Part shown: positions 1-7,378 of the stretch, one piece after another | Position numbering within the stretch: position 1 is the first letter of the stretch | Layout: each line of letters starts with the position of its first letter | From: Chlamydiota bacterium | GTDB taxonomy: Bacteria > Auribacterota > UBA3054 > B51-G9 | NCBI GenBank assembly: GCA_003648225.1 | Contig: QMOL01000063.1 | Coordinates: 1 to 10,986 of the forward strand | Length of the DNA stretch: 10,986 nucleotides | Direction: 5' to 3' | Notes under the pieces: model-generated | Databases searched by the model: none | Told to the model about the DNA's origin: nothing | Seen by the model: the letters and a program-made list of their open reading frames with translations, nothing else | Program-made: the position numbers and the translations under genes

Positions 1-1488
1 GAACCGCTTTACCCCTACCAATACACGACCTGGGAATGGGCAACGGATTACATTTATCCTGCCGGTGATCACGCGGTAGAAGTAACTGTTGAGTCGGATA
101 TTACCGACATCGATCCCGGAAATGACACTGTTTCATTTACAATGTCTGTTCCTTCCGGTTTAGTAGTTACTGATTTAAAGGTCAGCGGATTAAAAATCAC
201 TGATGAAAAGAACGCGGTTTTCAAGTTTAAAGTCAAAAATAAAGGTCCTAAAGCCTGCGATACAGGCGATTACACTATCCGTGTTTATGTTGACGGATTA
301 GAGGACAGTACAAAATCCAATACAAAAATAATTTCAAAAGGAATGACCGCAATCTGGGAATGGCAGCTTGCATATACTTACCCGCCCGGCCTTCACAAAA
401 TCGAAATTGATGTCCGTTCAAGCGGTGGAGATTTAAAACCTGAAGATAACACCTTGCTTTTCCAAATGACGGAATTTGGTGCAAATCTGCAAGTTTATAA
501 TATACCGGTTTTTACTTCCGTAGTTGAAAATTCTTTCAGCGCAATGCTTACCGCAACAAACGGTTCTCCGCCATATTCATGGGCGATTTTTTCCGGAACA
601 CTTCCGCAGGGAATTTATCTCGCCGGAAACGGTGTCCTTTTCGGAACTCCTGCCACAGCCGGAAATTATTCCTTTAAAGTAAAATGTTCGGATGCAAGTG
701 ACGCGTCAGCTTTCGCGGATGTCTCAATTGTTGCGTTTAACTCCCCGCCCGCGTTACCGGAAATAATTGACACGATTTTACCTGTAACTTTCGAAAATAC
801 TTTTTTCCAAATGCCGATTTATGCGGTTGGCGGAACGATTCCTTACAACTGGTCTTTTAACGGCAGCACACCGGCAGGAATAAACATTTCATCTACCGGC
901 TCGGTTTACGGCACAATAACTTCGTCAGGCGAATATAAACTGCCGGTGAAAGTAACTGATGACACTGCAGCTACCGATGACGCGAATTTAAGTTTACGGG
1001 TATTGGAAACTGCGCAAACCATTAATTATCAGCTTTCCAAACTTCAGATTATAATTCCGTGGAAAGATCATTCCGCCGGAAATGACGATACAGATTCAAT
1101 AAAACTCAAAGCTGAGTTTCCAATTCCCGGCAGTCTTGTGGTTGATTCTCACACGAAACTAACAATTTTTGTTGGTGATTATCCGTTTAGTTTCATAAAA
1201 CCTTCAAAAGCGAAGTTCAGAAAAAAAGCGACATTCAAAACAGAAAAAAATGCCGCGGAAAAAGGGAAAGCTTCGGTTAAATGGTTGAAAGATAAAATCA
1301 GAGTTACTCTCTCAATGAAAAATGTCAATCTCGCAGCCCCACTCGCCAAATACGGTGTGAAAGAAAACGCGAGTGGAACTCTCACAATTCCGGTCAGAAT
1401 TTCAATCAACGATTGCGATTCGGGTTATCGTGACAACGCGGTAACTTACACTCAGTCAAAAAGTCGAAAAGGAAAATTAAAGAATTAG
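1..1488 (+). CDS. C-terminal part of a large CARDB / putative-Ig surface-type protein (5' end outside window)
   Basis: The frame is open from base 1, so the first ATG (142) is an internal methionine and 495 residues are visible. Residues 1-47 are the end of one CARDB-like domain and about 51-158 a second. They share a WEW...YPAG/YPPG core and a DPGNDT / KPEDNT end, 108 residues apart. Two putative-Ig (He_PIG-like) domains follow at about 163-245 and 250-336, with the typical PPYSW, LPQGIYL and FGTPATAGNYSF pattern. The last 155 residues form a lysine-rich beta domain that I do not recognise. CARDB and He_PIG modules are adhesion or spacer folds of secreted and cell-surface proteins, so export is inferred; the signal peptide would lie upstream. 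No LPXTG motif or terminal membrane segment is visible. The TAG stop overlaps the first copy of a repeated 12-base word. The substrate or partner is unknown. Confidence 0.85.
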   Translation, partial: EPLYPYQYTTWEWATDYIYPAGDHAVEVTVESDITDIDPGNDTVSFTMSVPSGLVVTDLKVSGLKITDEKNAVFKFKVKNKGPKACDTGDYTIRVYVDGLEDSTKSNTKIISKGMTAIWEWQLAYTYPPGLHKIEIDVRSSGGDLKPEDNTLLFQMTEFGANLQVYNIPVFTSVVENSFSAMLTATNGSPPYSWAIFSGTLPQGIYLAGNGVLFGTPATAGNYSFKVKCSDASDASAFADVSIVAFNSPPALPEIIDTILPVTFENTFFQMPIYAVGGTIPYNWSFNGSTPAGINISSTGSVYGTITSSGEYKLPVKVTDDTAATDDANLSLRVLETAQTINYQLSKLQIIIPWKDHSAGNDDTDSIKLKAEFPIPGSLVVDSHTKLTIFVGDYPFSFIKPSKAKFRKKATFKTEKNAAEKGKASVKWLKDKIRVTLSMKNVNLAAPLAKYGVKENASGTLTIPVRISINDCDSGYRDNAVTYTQSKSRKGKLKN

Positions 1489-1534
1489 CAGAACGATTAA
1501 TTTTATTAGCAGTACTATTTAGGGGAGTACGATT
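1487..1534 (+). repeat. Three copies of a 12-base word near AGCAGTACGATT
   Basis: Copies lie at 1487-1498 (AGCAGAACGATT), 1508-1519 (AGCAGTACTATT) and 1523-1534 (GGGAGTACGATT). The first overlaps the TAG stop of the preceding gene. Two related copies occur at 8910-8936, again with a 15-base step, and an interrupted one at 7392-7406. Confidence 0.6.
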
Positions 1535-1599
1535 AAATATATTTAAAGAAATACATATTTAACACATAAGGTCACAGAAGAATATTAAAAATTTAAAAG

Positions 1600-1626
1600 C
1601 TTCGTGCTCTTCGTGTCCTTCGTGGT
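1600..1626 (+). repeat. Three tandem 9-base units CTTCGTGNN
   Basis: The units are CTTCGTGCT (1600-1608), CTTCGTGTC (1609-1617) and CTTCGTGGT (1618-1626). They share CTTCGTG and differ in the last two bases. They lie outside any gene, in the spacer before trpE. Confidence 0.75.
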
Positions 1627-1727
1627 AAAAATTTATTTATATTAACTTTGTGGCTTAAAATCCTGTTAGCAAAATAAAAAAGCTTTATACTCCAAAAAGA
1701 GACCATTTCCCGTCAAATATTTTTCTC

Positions 1728-1756
1728 TTGCCGAAATTTCCATTCTTTTGTATAAT
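1728..1756 (+). promoter_or_regulatory. Candidate sigma-70-type promoter for trpE
   Basis: A -35 box TTGCCG (1728-1733) is followed after exactly 17 bases by a perfect -10 box TATAAT (1751-1756). Transcription would start near 1763, giving a leader of about 87 bases to the trpE ATG. Box matches and spacing are seen; activity is inferred. Confidence 0.55.
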
Positions 1757-1849
1757 TGATACTCTGTATTTTGAACTTTGTATTTTGTTATTCAACTTGA
1801 ATATTGAACATTTCTTGTTGATTATTGAATATTTAACTATTTATGCCTT

Positions 1850-3352
1850 ATGCCTTTACCTGACTTTAATAAATTCAAAGAACTCGCTGAAAAAGGGAAT
1901 ATTATTCCCGTTTATCGCGAACTGCTTGCCGATATGGAAACTCCGCTCGGCATTTACTCCCGTTTTGCCGATTCATCACATTCATTTCTGCTTGAATCGG
2001 TTGAAGGCGGAGAAAAATTAGCACGATATTCCTTCATAGGATTTAATCCCCGTGAAGTTTTTTCATCAAAAGGAAATGAAATCACAATTCTTTCTGACGG
2101 TGAAACTATAACTTATACCGCGGAAAAAAATCCGGTTGAAGAATTGAAGATCAGGATGAAAAAATATCATTCCGTTAGTATCGAGGGCTTACCTAGATTC
2201 TCAGGCGGCGCGGTAGGATATTTCAGTTATGATTCCGTAAGATTTTTTGAAGACATACCGCAGGAGAATCCTGATGATTTAAATGTCCCGGAATTAAATT
2301 TTATACTCACAAAATCTATCGTCGTTTTTGACCATGTTAGACACAGACTGCTTGTTATCGCAAACGCTTTCTGCGATGGTCGCCCGCTTGAAGAAATTTA
2401 TTCTGAAGCCGAAAAACAAATTGACGGTATTATCAATAAACTTTCACAGCCAATTCCTTTCAAACCGGTTGAACAAATCGATTCGAACGCTCTTGCCGCG
2501 GTTGACCATAAAGCTCCACCATCAAATTATTCACCTGATGAATTCAGGGATATAGTTGAAAGATGCAAGGAATATATTCGTTCGGGCGATATTATTCAGG
2601 TAGTTCCGTCACAACGGTTTGAGTTTTCTACTGAAGTGGATTCATTTTCACTTTATCGCGCACTGCGATGCATTAATCCATCCCCTTATATGTTTTTATT
2701 AAATTTCGGTGATATGGCTCTTGTGGGCTCAAGCCCGGAAATTATGGTTACTCTCGAAAACGGTAAGGTTGAACTGCGGCCAATCGCGGGAACTCGTCGG
2801 AGAGGAACTTCTGAAGCTGAAGATATCGCTTTTGAAGAAGAACTTCTCGCCGATGACAAAGAATGTGCTGAACACACCATGCTCGTCGATCTCGGCAGAA
2901 ACGACGTCGGCAGAGTTTGTGAATTTAATTCCGTTAGTGTGCCTGAACTCATGATTATCGAAAGATATTCCCATGTGATGCACATCGTTTCTGATGTCCA
3001 GGGTGAAATCCTGCCGGATAAAGACGCTTTCGACCTGCTCGCGGCAACTTTTCCAGCCGGAACAGTCAGCGGAGCTCCGAAAATCCGCGCCATGGAGATT
3101 ATTGATGAAATGGAAAAATGCAGACGAGGACCTTATGCGGGAACAGTTTGCTATCTCGGTTATGACGGGAATTTGGATTCGTGCATTACAATAAGAACAA
3201 TTTTGTTAAAAGATAAAAAAGCTTATGTGCAGGCAGGAGGAGGAATTGTTGCCGACTCAAAACCGGAACTCGAATATAAAGAAACAGTTAACAAAGCGAG
3301 AGCAATGATTAAAGCGATACATTTAGCGGAGAGATTAACGTTGGACATATAG
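1850..3352 (+). CDS. trpE: Anthranilate synthase component I
   Basis: This is the chorismate-using subunit. With the glutaminase TrpG it converts chorismate and glutamine to anthranilate, pyruvate and glutamate, the first step of tryptophan synthesis, in the cytoplasm. It has 500 residues, the usual length. The N-terminal domain carries LLES (47-50) followed by VEGGEKLARYSF, the region that binds tryptophan for feedback inhibition. The chorismate-binding domain has VVPSQRF, NPSPYMFLL, PIAGTRRRG (311-319), LLADDKECAEHTMLVDLGRN, FPAGTVSGAPKIRAME (from 401) and AGGGIVADS (from 462). Alanine 313 in PIAGT, where aminodeoxychorismate synthases (PabB) have lysine, supports TrpE over PabB. The ATG at 1850 fits the family N-terminus. 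No Shine-Dalgarno sequence precedes it, as for most genes here. trpG follows after 163 bases. Confidence 0.96.
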   Translation: MPLPDFNKFKELAEKGNIIPVYRELLADMETPLGIYSRFADSSHSFLLESVEGGEKLARYSFIGFNPREVFSSKGNEITILSDGETITYTAEKNPVEELKIRMKKYHSVSIEGLPRFSGGAVGYFSYDSVRFFEDIPQENPDDLNVPELNFILTKSIVVFDHVRHRLLVIANAFCDGRPLEEIYSEAEKQIDGIINKLSQPIPFKPVEQIDSNALAAVDHKAPPSNYSPDEFRDIVERCKEYIRSGDIIQVVPSQRFEFSTEVDSFSLYRALRCINPSPYMFLLNFGDMALVGSSPEIMVTLENGKVELRPIAGTRRRGTSEAEDIAFEEELLADDKECAEHTMLVDLGRNDVGRVCEFNSVSVPELMIIERYSHVMHIVSDVQGEILPDKDAFDLLAATFPAGTVSGAPKIRAMEIIDEMEKCRRGPYAGTVCYLGYDGNLDSCITIRTILLKDKKAYVQAGGGIVADSKPELEYKETVNKARAMIKAIHLAERLTLDI

Positions 3353-3358
3353 TAACCT

Positions 3359-3492
3359 AATTGACCTAATTTCTAATTAATCTAAATAAATCCCAATATC
3401 CAAAAACTTAAAATTTTTTCGTTTTGTTTATTTTTTTATTATTTGTTGGTAATTCTTTAGGTAAATTAGATCAATTAGAAATTAGGTCAATT
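3359..3492. repeat. Perfect 20-bp inverted repeat in the trpE-trpG spacer
   Basis: AATTGACCTAATTTCTAATT (3359-3378) has its exact reverse complement at 3473-3492. After one mismatch six more pairs extend the stem inward (3380-3385 with 3466-3471). The enclosed segment is very AT-rich, with long T tracts at 3413-3440. The stem begins seven bases after the trpE stop and ends 23 bases before trpG. The RNA could act as a partial terminator or a stabilising structure between the two genes, or the whole may be a small palindromic insertion. Confidence 0.8.
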
Positions 3493-3515
3493 TAAATAAA
3501 ACCTGACTAAAAATT

Positions 3516-4079
3516 ATGCTGATAATAATCGATAACTACGATTCATTTACTTACAACCTTTACCAGTATCTCGGTGAACTCGGGGCGAATATGCGCGTGT
3601 TCAGAAACGATAAAATCACCGTTGAGGAAATCGCTGAAATGAATCCTGAAAAACTGCTCGTATCCCCGGGACCGTGCACTCCAAACGAAGCCGGGATTTC
3701 ATGTGAAGCGGTAAAATATTTTGCTGGAAAGATTCCCGTTTTCGGCGTTTGTCTCGGTCATCAGAGTATAGGACAGGTTTTCGGCGGAAAAGTTATTCGC
3801 GCGCGAAGATTAATGCACGGAAAAACATCACCTGTTCATCACGATAATAAAGGCGTTTTTGCCGGACTGCCCAATCCATTTGACGCAACGCGCTATCATT
3901 CATTAATAATTGAAAAGGAAAGTTGTCCGGATTGTTTTGAAATAACAGCCCACGCGGATGAAGATGAGATAATGGGAATTCGTCATAAAGAACTCCCTGT
4001 TTTCGGAGTTCAGTTTCATCCTGAATCAATACTCACAACTCACGGCAAGAAGTTATTAAAAAATTTCCTGGATATGTGA
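3516..4079 (+). CDS. trpG: Anthranilate synthase component II, glutamine amidotransferase
   Basis: This class I glutamine amidotransferase supplies ammonia to TrpE. It has 187 residues, normal for a stand-alone TrpG/PabA. Visible motifs are DNYDSFTYNL (6-15), PGPCTP (51-56, oxyanion region), the nucleophile C79 in GVCLGHQ, MHGKTSPVHHD (100-110), RYHSL (126-130), and catalytic H168 and E170 in VQFHPES. All three triad residues are present. No Shine-Dalgarno sequence precedes the ATG. Proteins of this type sometimes serve both anthranilate and 4-aminobenzoate synthesis, and the sequence alone cannot exclude that double use. The neighbouring trpE makes the tryptophan role the main one. No trpD, trpC, trpF, trpB or trpA follows, so the pathway is not one operon here. 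Confidence 0.93.
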   Translation: MLIIIDNYDSFTYNLYQYLGELGANMRVFRNDKITVEEIAEMNPEKLLVSPGPCTPNEAGISCEAVKYFAGKIPVFGVCLGHQSIGQVFGGKVIRARRLMHGKTSPVHHDNKGVFAGLPNPFDATRYHSLIIEKESCPDCFEITAHADEDEIMGIRHKELPVFGVQFHPESILTTHGKKLLKNFLDM

Positions 4080-4103
4080 GATAAGAATGGATTAATGAAT
4101 TTT

Positions 4104-4140
4104 GTCCAATAAGTCCAATAACAAATAACTATTAACTATT
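4104..4140 (+). repeat. Tandem words before the first GH172 gene
   Basis: GTCCAATAA occurs twice in direct succession (4104-4112, 4113-4121), then AACTATT occurs twice (4127-4133, 4134-4140). The array ends five bases before the start codon at 4146 and takes the place where a ribosome binding site would be; no Shine-Dalgarno sequence is seen. Confidence 0.7.
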
Positions 4141-4145
4141 TTACA

Positions 4146-5159
4146 ATGCCTGACCTTTCAAATTTCAAAAACGAGACGACGAAGCAGCTAACAACTTTCA
4201 ATCTTGAGAAAAAGACTAAAACCATCGCCGTTCCCCGTGGCCAGAAAATCACTCTCGGGGAGGTTAAAGGACATGGCTGCATCAATCAATTATGGCTGAC
4301 TTTTCCCGGATGGTTCTGGCAGCACTGGAACGTAAATGCTCCGATCAATCAAGCATTACTTAAAACTTTAATTTTAAGAATTTATTGGGATGGAAGTGAT
4401 AAACCGGCAGTACAATGTCCAATAGGAGATTTTTTTGGAAACGGATTATGCGAAATTTCTAATTTTACATCTAAATATATTGGGATGTCAAGCGGAGGGT
4501 TTTTCTGTAAATTCCCAATGCCGTTTAAAACAGGATTCCGTATTGAAATAGAAAATGTTGATGAAAAAATCGATACGGAAGTTTTTATGAATGTTCTGTA
4601 TCAGGTCGAGAACTCTCCACCGGAAAATTCCGGCTATTTTCATACGCAGTTTAATACAAATAAAAATAACGGTCCCGAAACAGTTCAAATCGCCGATATT
4701 AGCGGTAAAGGACATTTCGTAGGATGCGTTCTTTCAATGCAGGCTGAAGAACATAACTATCTGAGCTACCTCGAAGCACCCGAATATATTTATATCGATG
4801 AGGATTGGGAATCTCCGCGAATCGTCGGCACAGGCCTGGAAGATTATTTCATAGGAGGATGGTATTTCAGAGAAGGTGAATTTGCTGGAGAACTGCACGG
4901 CGTTCCGTCAAAAGATACTTTAAACTCAAGCATTGCGATGTACCGCCTGCACGATAAAGACGCGATACGTTTCAATGAAAGACTACGGTTTGATTTTGTG
5001 AATCCGTGGGATCCGGACAGGTTGAAGCCTTTTGTTTACTCTTCCGCGGCGTTTTATTATCTTGACTCTCCGGAAGGACAATGCAAAGATATTCCATCAA
5101 CAGAAAAATTACTTTGCTGGTACAGAATTAAAAATACCGATCATCAGAGTATACCTTAA
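4146..5159 (+). CDS. GH172 / DUF2961 family protein, copy 1
   Basis: It belongs to the DUF2961 family, now glycoside hydrolase family 172. Characterised members act on alpha-D-fructofuranosides, difructose dianhydride I or D-arabinofuranosides. The 337 residues cover the family core: a first beta domain with GHGCINQLWLTFPG (42-55), LILRIYWDG (75-83), CPIGDFFGNG (91-100), and the signature GTGLEDYF (228-235) followed by GGWYF. E232 there is a candidate catalytic residue. MYRLHDKDAIRF (265-276) and a C-terminal YSSAAFYYLDS segment follow. No signal peptide is seen, so a cytoplasmic enzyme acting on imported sugars is inferred. The actual substrate cannot be read from sequence. The C-terminal part after IRF departs from the IEHG-like ending I expect in many relatives. 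It is followed by a hairpin pair and a close paralogue. Confidence 0.85.
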   Translation: MPDLSNFKNETTKQLTTFNLEKKTKTIAVPRGQKITLGEVKGHGCINQLWLTFPGWFWQHWNVNAPINQALLKTLILRIYWDGSDKPAVQCPIGDFFGNGLCEISNFTSKYIGMSSGGFFCKFPMPFKTGFRIEIENVDEKIDTEVFMNVLYQVENSPPENSGYFHTQFNTNKNNGPETVQIADISGKGHFVGCVLSMQAEEHNYLSYLEAPEYIYIDEDWESPRIVGTGLEDYFIGGWYFREGEFAGELHGVPSKDTLNSSIAMYRLHDKDAIRFNERLRFDFVNPWDPDRLKPFVYSSAAFYYLDSPEGQCKDIPSTEKLLCWYRIKNTDHQSIP

Positions 5160-5238
5160 GGCGTGCCGATTTCAGATTAGTTTTAGGCACGCCTGAGGAA
5201 ATTTGTTCCGATACGCCCCGCACTATCGGAACAAATTT
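5159..5238 (+). terminator. Two successive hairpins after GH172 copy 1
   Basis: Hairpin 1 pairs AGGCGTGCC (5159-5167) with GGCACGCCT (5186-5194) around an 18-base loop, and its first base is the last base of the stop codon. Hairpin 2 pairs AAATTTGTTCCGATA (5199-5213) with TATCGGAACAAATTT (5224-5238), 15 perfect pairs around a 10-base loop. There is no long T tract, so termination is likely but not classical; mRNA protection is an alternative. Confidence 0.65.
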
Positions 5239-5297
5239 ATTGGTAAAAGGATTTTCGCTTCAATTGAGAACAAAACAAATTATATTAAAAATAAATT

Positions 5298-6314
5298 ATG
5301 ACAAATATTTCCAGTTTTAGAAATGTAATAACAAAGCAGTTAACAACTTATAGTCTTGAGAAAAAAAGAAAAACTATTGATGTGCCGCGTGGTCAGAAAA
5401 TCACCCTCGGTGAAGTTGAAGGTCACGGATGCATTAAACAATTATGGCTCACTTTCCCGGGATGGTTCTTTACTCACTGGGAACCTTCCGCGGCTGTAAG
5501 TCAAACAATCCTCAAAACTTTAATTTTAAGAATTTATTGGGATGGGAGTGATAAACCGGCGGTACAATGTCCGATAGGAGATTTTTTTGGAAACGGGTTA
5601 TGCGAGATTTCAAATTTTGCATCAAAATATTTTGGAATGGCCAGCGGAGGTTTTTTCTGTAAATTCCCAATGCCGTTTAAAAAGGGATTCAAAATTGAAA
5701 TTGAGAATATGGATGAAACAATTGATACAGACATTTTTATGAATGTCTTATATCAAATCGAGGATTCTCCACCGGAAAATGTCGGCTATTTTCATACGCA
5801 ATTTAATACTAACATAAGTGATGGTCCTACTCCGGCAGAAATTGCCGACATTAACGGAAATGGTCATTTCGCCGGTTGCATTGTTTCAATGCAGTCCAAA
5901 GACCATAATCATTTCAGTTGTCTCGAAGCTCCGGAATATATTTATATTGATGATGATGTTGAAGAACCAACAATAATTGGTACGGGCTTGGAAGATTATT
6001 TTCTCGGCGGATGGTATTTCAGAGAAGGCGAGTTTGTTGGTGAATTAAATGGAGTTCCGTCAAAGGATTCGTTAAATTCAAGTGTTGTGATGTATCGTGT
6101 ACACGATGAAGATGCGATTCGTTTTAAGAAAAGATTAAATTTTAAATTTGTGAATAAGTTAAGTACACCGAAATTTTTACTGCCTTTTGCTTATTCATCG
6201 GCAGCATTTTATTATCTTGACTCTCCGGAAGGACAATGCCCCGATATCCCGTCAAGAGAAAAATTACTCTGCTGGTACAGAATTAAAAATACCGATCATC
6301 AGAGTATACCTTAG
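5298..6314 (+). CDS. GH172 / DUF2961 family protein, copy 2
   Basis: This 338-residue tandem paralogue of the previous gene is about 76% identical by a by-eye count, with one single-residue length difference near 288-291. All the motifs of copy 1 are kept: GHGCIKQLWLTFPG (42-55), CPIGDFFGNG (91-100), GTGLEDYF (228-235), MYRVHDEDAIRF (265-276), YSSAAFYYLDS and an identical C-terminus NTDHQSIP. The most different stretches are 58-70 and 170-183, which may touch substrate or subunit contacts. Both copies therefore look active and under constraint. No signal peptide is present. The ATG at 5298 matches the N-terminus of copy 1; no Shine-Dalgarno sequence precedes it. A 138-base spacer separates the copies. 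Two family members side by side suggest related but distinct substrates or a mixed oligomer; both ideas are inference. Confidence 0.85.
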   Translation: MTNISSFRNVITKQLTTYSLEKKRKTIDVPRGQKITLGEVEGHGCIKQLWLTFPGWFFTHWEPSAAVSQTILKTLILRIYWDGSDKPAVQCPIGDFFGNGLCEISNFASKYFGMASGGFFCKFPMPFKKGFKIEIENMDETIDTDIFMNVLYQIEDSPPENVGYFHTQFNTNISDGPTPAEIADINGNGHFAGCIVSMQSKDHNHFSCLEAPEYIYIDDDVEEPTIIGTGLEDYFLGGWYFREGEFVGELNGVPSKDSLNSSVVMYRVHDEDAIRFKKRLNFKFVNKLSTPKFLLPFAYSSAAFYYLDSPEGQCPDIPSREKLLCWYRIKNTDHQSIP

Positions 6315-6383
6315 GGCGTGCCGATTCCAGATTAGTTTTAGGCACGCCTGAGGAAATTATTTTCGAAATTGCGAAAATAATTT
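6315..6383 (+). terminator. Two successive hairpins after GH172 copy 2
   Basis: Hairpin 1 pairs GGCGTGCC (6315-6322) with GGCACGCC (6341-6348) and begins right after the TAG stop. Its sequence, loop included, is nearly the same as after copy 1. Hairpin 2 pairs AAATTATTTTCG (6354-6365) with CGAAAATAATTT (6372-6383), 12 perfect pairs. Its stem sequence differs from that of copy 1, yet the pairing is complete. Confidence 0.65.
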
Positions 6384-6437
6384 ATTTGTAAATATTTGAA
6401 TGTAATTTTATTGATAAGTATTTAACTTAACAACATG

Positions 6438-6466
6438 TTGACGTATGTGTGATATAATGGTATGAT
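6438..6466 (+). promoter_or_regulatory. Candidate sigma-70-type promoter for the aldo/keto reductase
   Basis: TTGACG (6438-6443) and TATGAT (6461-6466) are separated by 17 bases. Transcription would start near 6473, leaving a leader of about 70 bases. A second -10-like TATAAT (6453-6458) lies between them but has no -35 box at the right distance. Confidence 0.5.
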
Positions 6467-6541
6467 AAATTCGTGCATAGCTAACTGAATACATTGTTAT
6501 TTTATTAAAATGCTAAAACATATTAATTGAGGAACAGAATT

Positions 6542-7378
6542 ATGAAAAAAAGAACTCTGGGCAGAACAAATGAACAACTTTCAGTTATCGGTTTCGGCGG
6601 GATAATTGTAATGAATGAAACTCAGGAAAACACAAATAATTTTGTCGCTGAAGCTATCGACAGAAATATCAATTATTTTGATGTCGCACCAACATACGGC
6701 AACGCTCAGGAACGTCTTGGTCCCGCGTTAAAACCATATCGCGACAAATGTTTTCTGGCGTGCAAAACGGCTGAACGTGACGCTAAATCATCTGAAAAAG
6801 AACTAAATGAATCACTTAAACTCTTAGAAACCGATCACTTTGATCTGTATCAATTCCATGGTATTAGTTCAGTTGAAGAAGTTGAAAAAATATTCGCTTC
6901 CGATGGCGCAATGGAAACTTTCATTAAAGCGAAAGAAAAGGGATTAGTCAAACACTTGGGGTTTTCAGCCCATTCTGAGGAGGCCGCGTTATTAATGTTA
7001 GACAAATATGATTTTGACACTGTTCTTTTTCCTGTTAGTTTAGCTTGCTGGCCAAACAATCATTTTGGTGAAAAAATTATTAAAAAAGCACGTGAAAGAA
7101 ATATGGGTGTGCTTGCTCTGAAATCTCTCGCTAAACGTAACTGGGAAGAAAACGAAACAAAAAAATGGAATAAATGCTGGTATAAACCAATCGATGATGC
7201 CGAGGAAGTAATGTCCGCATTACGATTTACTCTCTCTCAACCTGTTACCGCGGCGGTTGCTCCCGGTCATATTGAATTATTCCGATTAGCGTGTGAGCAG
7301 GTTGAAAAATTAGGTGATGAGATTGATAAAGAATTAACAGAATTTTCTTTTATTCCCGGCAGTGCACCTATTTTATAA
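6542..7378 (+). CDS. Aldo/keto reductase family oxidoreductase
   Basis: This is a cytoplasmic enzyme of the aldo/keto reductase TIM-barrel superfamily, probably NADPH-linked. It has 278 residues, at the short end of the family. The catalytic tetrad is visible: D47 and Y52 in NYFDVAPTYG, K75 in ACKT and H106 in YQFHG. The N-terminal KKRTLGRTNEQLSVIGFGG is typical of the bacterial group with an RTLGRTG-like start. The C-terminal third is reduced and differs from standard members, so cofactor binding there is less sure. I chose the ATG at 6542 because GAGG (6529-6532) sits nine bases before it; an in-frame TTG at 6527 would overlap that site. It has its own promoter candidate and faces the brnTA pair tail to tail. 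The substrate is unknown. Confidence 0.88.
   Translation: MKKRTLGRTNEQLSVIGFGGIIVMNETQENTNNFVAEAIDRNINYFDVAPTYGNAQERLGPALKPYRDKCFLACKTAERDAKSSEKELNESLKLLETDHFDLYQFHGISSVEEVEKIFASDGAMETFIKAKEKGLVKHLGFSAHSEEAALLMLDKYDFDTVLFPVSLACWPNNHFGEKIIKKARERNMGVLALKSLAKRNWEENETKKWNKCWYKPIDDAEEVMSALRFTLSQPVTAAVAPGHIELFRLACEQVEKLGDEIDKELTEFSFIPGSAPIL

Larger units (their letters stand above)
1489..1849. other. Intergenic gap upstream of trpE: no gene, word repeats and a promoter
   Basis: No credible coding region is seen. The gap is AT-rich and holds the 12-base word copies, a triple 9-base repeat and a sigma-70-like promoter. Just before trpE there is a run of similar phrases (TGTATTTTGAACT, TGTATTTTGTTAT, ATATTGAACAT, TATTGAATATT). 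The stretch after the predicted start of transcription shows no leader peptide with tryptophan codons and no convincing attenuator, so regulation of trpE by attenuation is not supported here. Confidence 0.6.

Noticed and set aside
142..1488. ATG 142 as the true start of the first gene
   Set aside because: The frame is open back to base 1, and the residues before it complete a CARDB-like repeat unit.
1763..1849. Tryptophan attenuator, T-box or leader peptide before trpE
   Set aside because: No tryptophan-codon leader frame, terminator/antiterminator pair or T-box motif could be found; only AT-rich word repeats are present.
1728..2021. Plus-strand open frame of 97 codons overlapping the start of trpE
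   Set aside because: Half is AT-rich spacer giving hydrophobic low-complexity residues; the other half is an out-of-frame reading of trpE.
6527..6541. Longer start (TTG 6527) for the aldo/keto reductase
   Set aside because: It would lie on the GAGG ribosome binding site; the ATG at 6542 has the right spacing and gives the family N-terminus.
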